A DNA stretch of 64,000 nt, taken from the NCBI GenBank assembly GCA_037951105.1, contig JBAMJV010003307.1:266001-330000 (forward strand), in the 5' to 3' direction. The position numbers and the translations under genes are program-made. Under the pieces are notes generated by a model. The model was not told the DNA's origin, ran no database searches, and saw only the letters and a program-made list of their open reading frames with translations. This stretch comes from Echinarachnius parma (Eukaryota; Echinodermata; Echinoidea; Clypeasteroida; Echinarachniidae). Each line of letters begins with the position of its first letter. Positions within the stretch are counted from its first letter, which is position 1. This document shows, in pieces, positions 61,701-64,000 of the stretch.

Positions 61701-62975
61701 TAATTATACAAGCAAATTAATATTGAGATGGTTTAGGTCGGCTGTCATTGTGTGGCTGATTGCGGTAACAATGAAAACCATCTGTCGTGGGTCTGTGGTA
61801 AGAAATGTACATTTTCTGTCCTGGTTAAATTTCATATACGACTGTCGTGGAATTGGTCAGAATTAAATTTTAGGTGCTTTTATGATAGGAACAGGGATGT
61901 CAGACAATGTCGTGGTTATTTCGCAGGTCTATCGAACGACACCAGACTGTTGGCATCCACAACATGTCATTTTCGTACGAATGTCGTACGATTGTCGTAT
62001 GATGTTATCATGACACAGTAACACAGTAAGACAACAATTTCGTGGATCTGTCGTGGCATAAAAATAGGGTAGTCCGAATTTCAAGCCACAACAGATTTGT
62101 TGTCGTACGACACCCACTTAAAAGAAACTTGAAGCAGAATCTTATCAAATATCAATGATTCTTGTACCAATAATTACATTATAATAAAGAGTAGCCGAAA
62201 CCTATAACTGTTTTTTTTTCTTCAAATTAATGATTTGGTAATGATTACTCCCATTTGTATGTCTTGCCATGAACGATGCCCCTGTCATGTTTTGCCATGT
62301 ATGTGTCTTTTTTTTAAAGTTTTGTTTGTCTACCGTTCGGGGAACCATGCCCCCCCCCCCCCCCCCCCCCCCCCCACAAGGCCATTTTGCTTTTCTTTTT
62401 CGTTTTTCCCTGTTTTCATTGTCTTGTATATTGCAAATGCTTATCATCGTATATATCTTTGTATTGTTTTTTTTATTTATTGAAAATGGAAATGTATAAA
62501 TGAAAAGAATTTAATTGAATTGAACTTATTCGTACGAATGTCGTGCGAATATCGTCCGACATCACAAAACAAGACACGAAATCCCCCAAATGTTCGTCGT
62601 GAACCTGTCGTGGGTCCAGAGCTATGAAGCGAATTGCTTGGAAGAGAGATAGAGGAGTGGATAGATGAGGAAAATTAAATTATTTAGTTTTTAGAAGAAC
62701 TACAGGAGGAAGGAGGCCCGAAGGAGGCAGGAGGCAGGAGGCAGGAAGAAGGAACGGCTAGTCATATTTCACAGTTGCGATATGGTTTGAACAGTTACTG
62801 ATATTTCTTTCTTTTTTACCCTGGACCTGATAAGAATTCGGGCCCTTATGTTTTGGTCCCGTTTTGGTAGACTCACGTGCATGCCGATGAGGAAGTTACA
62901 GTTAGCCTTTCCTCCAGGTGTCATGTCGATGAGGTCGACGGTTGGGAACAACGGGCATTCCCCGTTAAAGTCGTC
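56262..62975 (-). CDS. TMEM179-family four-pass membrane protein (5' exon off-window)
   Basis: Five exons on the minus strand: 62975-62877, 61690-61611, 57912-57775, 57013-56932 and 56351-56262, with GT-AG borders and matching phases, giving the last 162 aa. The first readable exon has DDFNGECPLF and ends KANCNFLIGMH. Three hydrophobic segments follow: SVAAFIALVAGIYRMVEAC, VFFVVTYVLVALSTLSAAC, and WLSFFSWTAISLFALFMAVC. The loop between the last two is Cys-bearing (FNRLCDGLQDQ, TCKDYQKDSLGWVKYDGSKF). Topology, the GxCxLF phrase, the xxGFxxxCD phrase after TM3, the acidic loop and the xASWLxWxAI final helix match my memory of vertebrate TMEM179. The protein ends VCCKGKDQ. TM1 and the start must lie beyond 63000; I could not place them. 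Function in the family is poorly known. Intron 2 contains a Penelope-like element. Confidence 0.8.
56385..56476 (+). repeat. Fragment of the TTAA MITE family
   Basis: Shares AAGTGATCCATTxAC, AATTCAACCxAAATCACTTGG, and TTGTTGTTTAGCTTATGG with 47574-47640. Overlaps the possible alternative exon of the TMEM179-like gene. Confidence 0.75.
56419..56523 (-). CDS. Possible alternative terminal exon of the TMEM179-like gene (or exon relic)
   Basis: A second copy of the last exon's start, 5' to it on the minus strand. It has its own acceptor (ATTACAG|GCT) and the right phase. It reads ASAWLSFFSLAATSLCFRY against the real ASAWLSFFSWTAISLFALF, then HKLNNKIQDKCECSK and a stop. The tail is derived from a MITE fragment (56385-56476). 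If used, the protein would lose the end of TM4. Confidence 0.5.
   Translation of the reverse strand, partial: ASAWLSFFSLAATSLCFRYHKLNNKIQDKCECSK
58047..58338. mobile_element. TIR MITE (GGGTGTTTCACAAAGAT ends)
   Basis: The left end GGGGTGTTTCACAAAGATCC and the right end, inverted, GGGTGTTTCACAAAGATTCT continue with AAGTTGGACTTAA on both sides. An inner AAGCCATTxGTAATC / CTAATGGCTTTTC pair extends the hairpin. About 290 bases. A partial relative lies at 55910-56180. Confidence 0.8.
58663..61564 (+). mobile_element. Penelope-like element, 5'-truncated, flanked by repeated ATGTAAAT(AAT)n
   Basis: The element core is about 58708-61539. ATGTAAAT followed by (AAT)n stands at both sides (58663-58707 and 61540-61564), so the target microsatellite appears duplicated. 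The coding frame starts with the conserved VMDR phrase, meaning the normal N-terminal part of a Penelope protein is missing. The 1 kb 3' region (60519-61539) is pyrimidine-rich. The element lies in an intron of the TMEM179-like gene, opposite in orientation. Confidence 0.85.
58725..60518 (+). CDS. Penelope-like reverse transcriptase with GIY-YIG endonuclease
   Basis: Open frame of 597 codons without a break. RT motifs: FYLLPKIHKPGNPGRPILSG (66-85), FDVSSLYTNIP (138-148; catalytic Asp139), GTAMGTRMAPSFA (198-210), and WWRYIDDVFFIW (232-243; catalytic YIDD). Then comes the Penelope-typical SLYTKPTDTHQYLHSSSCHP (292-311). A Cys-rich linker (CTADRCIVC, 460-468) precedes a GIY-YIG nuclease: VYLITCRVCGMQYVGET (501-517), an Arg in FYGHRS (529) and a Glu in REKYWIR (575). 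Penelope-like elements use the nuclease to nick the target and prime reverse transcription. The ATG at 58725 is only the first Met left after 5' truncation. The intact frame suggests recent insertion. Confidence 0.93.
   Translation: MDRQQYIDEATKHLDNRSHYTSLDSDPTSDFSEQIQLTLDDLKAREHLSIKAHKFLSPTNAKPARFYLLPKIHKPGNPGRPILSGDGSPTEHISLFVDHHIKPLVPLAPSYIHDTPDFPRKLEDIKEQIPETAIIGTFDVSSLYTNIPFDEGITASCEALAQSGHTNPPISDIKSLMSHVLAKNNFTFSDRHYLQIFGTAMGTRMAPSFACLFMTKLEQQMLDSAPCRPWIWWRYIDDVFFIWTSDEESLHTFIDHMNSFHRTIKFTSNFSLDETHFLDVTIKKENSQITTSLYTKPTDTHQYLHSSSCHPRHCKTGIAYSQALRLRRICSKDSDFSLHARNFKTHLTARGHSAKAVYLFINKVRSLPRSEVLKKKTPNQSTTVVTPLVTTFHPNLPPLRHILTNNHHILHTSDRLQQAVPDAPILAYRRPRNLKDHIVRAELPTPNNNPSPIQQGTFKCTADRCIVCRVHIHQDDTFTSHSNNISHHTKGHITCTTTNVVYLITCRVCGMQYVGETRNTLKRRFYGHRSTIHTSKHDAPVGNHFNLPNHSISDMILQGIESLGNRLDTLRSSREKYWIRRLCTIHPRGLNIQEGSD
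61736..62625. repeat. Stretch rich in GTCGTG / TCGTACGA motifs
   Basis: GTCGT-type motifs recur unusually often: CTGTCGTGGGTC at 61781 and again near 62606, TTTCGTACGAATGTCGTACG near 61973, TTGTCGTACGACACC near 62099, and ATTCGTACGAATGTCGTGCG near 62528. It may be a mobile element with motif-rich ends, interrupted by a C-run at 62349-62375. I could not define TIRs. It lies in an intron of the TMEM179-like gene. Confidence 0.5.
62349..62376. repeat. Poly-C tract
   Basis: About 27 consecutive C bases; read lengths of such tracts are often unreliable. Confidence 0.95.
62703..62757. repeat. Purine-only GGAGGCA repeat
   Basis: Strongly purine-biased strand with repeats of AGGAGGC; possible triplex-forming tract. 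Confidence 0.8.
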
Positions 62976-64000
62976 CTGCGAAGGTAGAACAATTTCAATA
63001 ATTATCAGTATTTATCAGTATCACATTCAGTCGTTTGAATAGGTATATCTACTGATGGTTGTGTGAAGTTTGGTTGTTTTTTTTATTTCAGATAAGACAT
63101 TGTGCGATCCTGCTCATATAATCATTGATTGCTTGAACTCGATGTCTGCAATTATACCGTAGCCTACATTATGATGCCATATTGCATAGACCATACATAA
63201 CAAAGTACAACTTCTATTTACAAAATTTAACATGCCTGTATAACCCTATACCCCCAAATATACAAAATTCGACACCGTAGACTATTGTTTTACGTAGCAC
63301 CAATGCCCGATGATCAACATGAAGTGAGGCATACACAAAATACTGAATAACAAAATAGATTATATGAATTTATAAATGAACACTGAAATAGGTACACTAA
63401 TTAATACATTTCATTTAATTAATGAATATACAAATACATCAGTCGCTTGTGTGAGGATCGATCCGCTGAAAATAGGCACCAGTCGCTGATAATGTGACTA
63501 TGCAGTATTTTGAAACGTTTAGTATATTATTCTCGAACAATGAAAAGATAACAATGAATATTGAATTTATTACAATTTAGTAATAAGGGTGCAGTTAATT
63601 CTATATGTCAACATTTTCTCTTGGCCACTTCAACTTATTTGTTCTCATGCAGATGTGACATTTAATCGTCGAGTATGCAAATCACAACCAAGCGTTGTTA
63701 AAAAGCGAAACTAATTTGCTGAGAAAAGATTAGAAAAGGCCTACAAACCATTAGAGAATACAGCTAAGACAAAACTTACGCAAAACAAATATACAGATCT
63801 ATTAACGAATACATAATAATGGGTGTACGGTATGTGACTTTTATCTTGAGTGTAACAGTCAAGTTCATCAATCACTTTGTATACTTGGGAAATTTGTGTT
63901 TTGTTTACTTTCGAAATTAAAGTGGATGAATTATACGGTGACTATGGTGACGATAATTTGAACTTCATGACGCTCGCCACCTTCTTATAATTAGTCTGGA
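62976..64000. other. Right edge, intron of the TMEM179-like gene
   Basis: No exon could be confirmed. The missing first coding exon (signal-like TM1) was sought on the minus strand and not found, so it probably lies past the window. Confidence 0.45.

Noticed and set aside
63773-63900. Possible donor GTTTTGC|GTAAG on the minus strand as the missing first exon of the TMEM179-like gene
   Set aside because: The phase-0 frame does not give a convincing TM1 or family match; left unassigned.

Overview
This window looks like nuclear DNA of an AT-rich invertebrate bilaterian. It has small phase-compatible exons in repeat-filled introns, GT-AG splice sites, many microsatellites, and mobile DNA of several classes. 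I see no bacterial features. A mollusc or another marine invertebrate is plausible from the Penelope-like, LINE and hairpin elements, but the species cannot be fixed from the sequence alone.

Five host genes can be read. (1) 2802-6797, minus: one 4 kb exon coding 1,332 residues of a Ser-rich, probably disordered protein that I do not recognise; it continues off the left edge. (2) 15115-24619, plus: mitochondrial translation initiation factor 3 (MTIF3), 3 coding exons, 337 aa. (3) 36151-29534, minus: transcription factor IIIA (GTF3A), 10 exons, nine C2H2 fingers, 462 aa. (4) 38691-45886, plus: ubiquitin-conjugating enzyme E2 K (UBE2K), 5 exons, 199 aa, active Cys92. (5) 62975-56262, minus: the last five exons of a four-pass TMEM179-family membrane protein whose 5' end lies off the right edge. 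MTIF3 and GTF3A are tail to tail, as I recall them on human chromosome 13, which suggests an ancient gene pair. GTF3A and UBE2K are head to head across 2.5 kb.

Mobile DNA fills most of the rest. MTIF3 intron 1 carries a young tandem LTR-element complex (15944-23003) with a TTTA target duplication. The TMEM179-like intron carries a Penelope-like element with an open 597-codon RT plus GIY-YIG frame (58725-60518). Two non-autonomous TIR elements (28596-29355 and 40331-41905) share GGGCAA-type ends and carry clusters of a short internal motif; I consider these the most novel items. There are also TTAA-flanked MITEs, pogo-like MITEs, hairpin elements, and a 1.9 kb long-TIR element with a LINE 3' piece at its centre.

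Three host genes have echo exons beside the real ones: a copy of part of UBE2K exon 2, a second splice-ready terminal exon in the TMEM179-like gene, and a worn copy of the MTIF3 C-terminus. Exon boundaries were placed by eye from GT/AG sites, reading phase and known family sequences. There is no transcript evidence.
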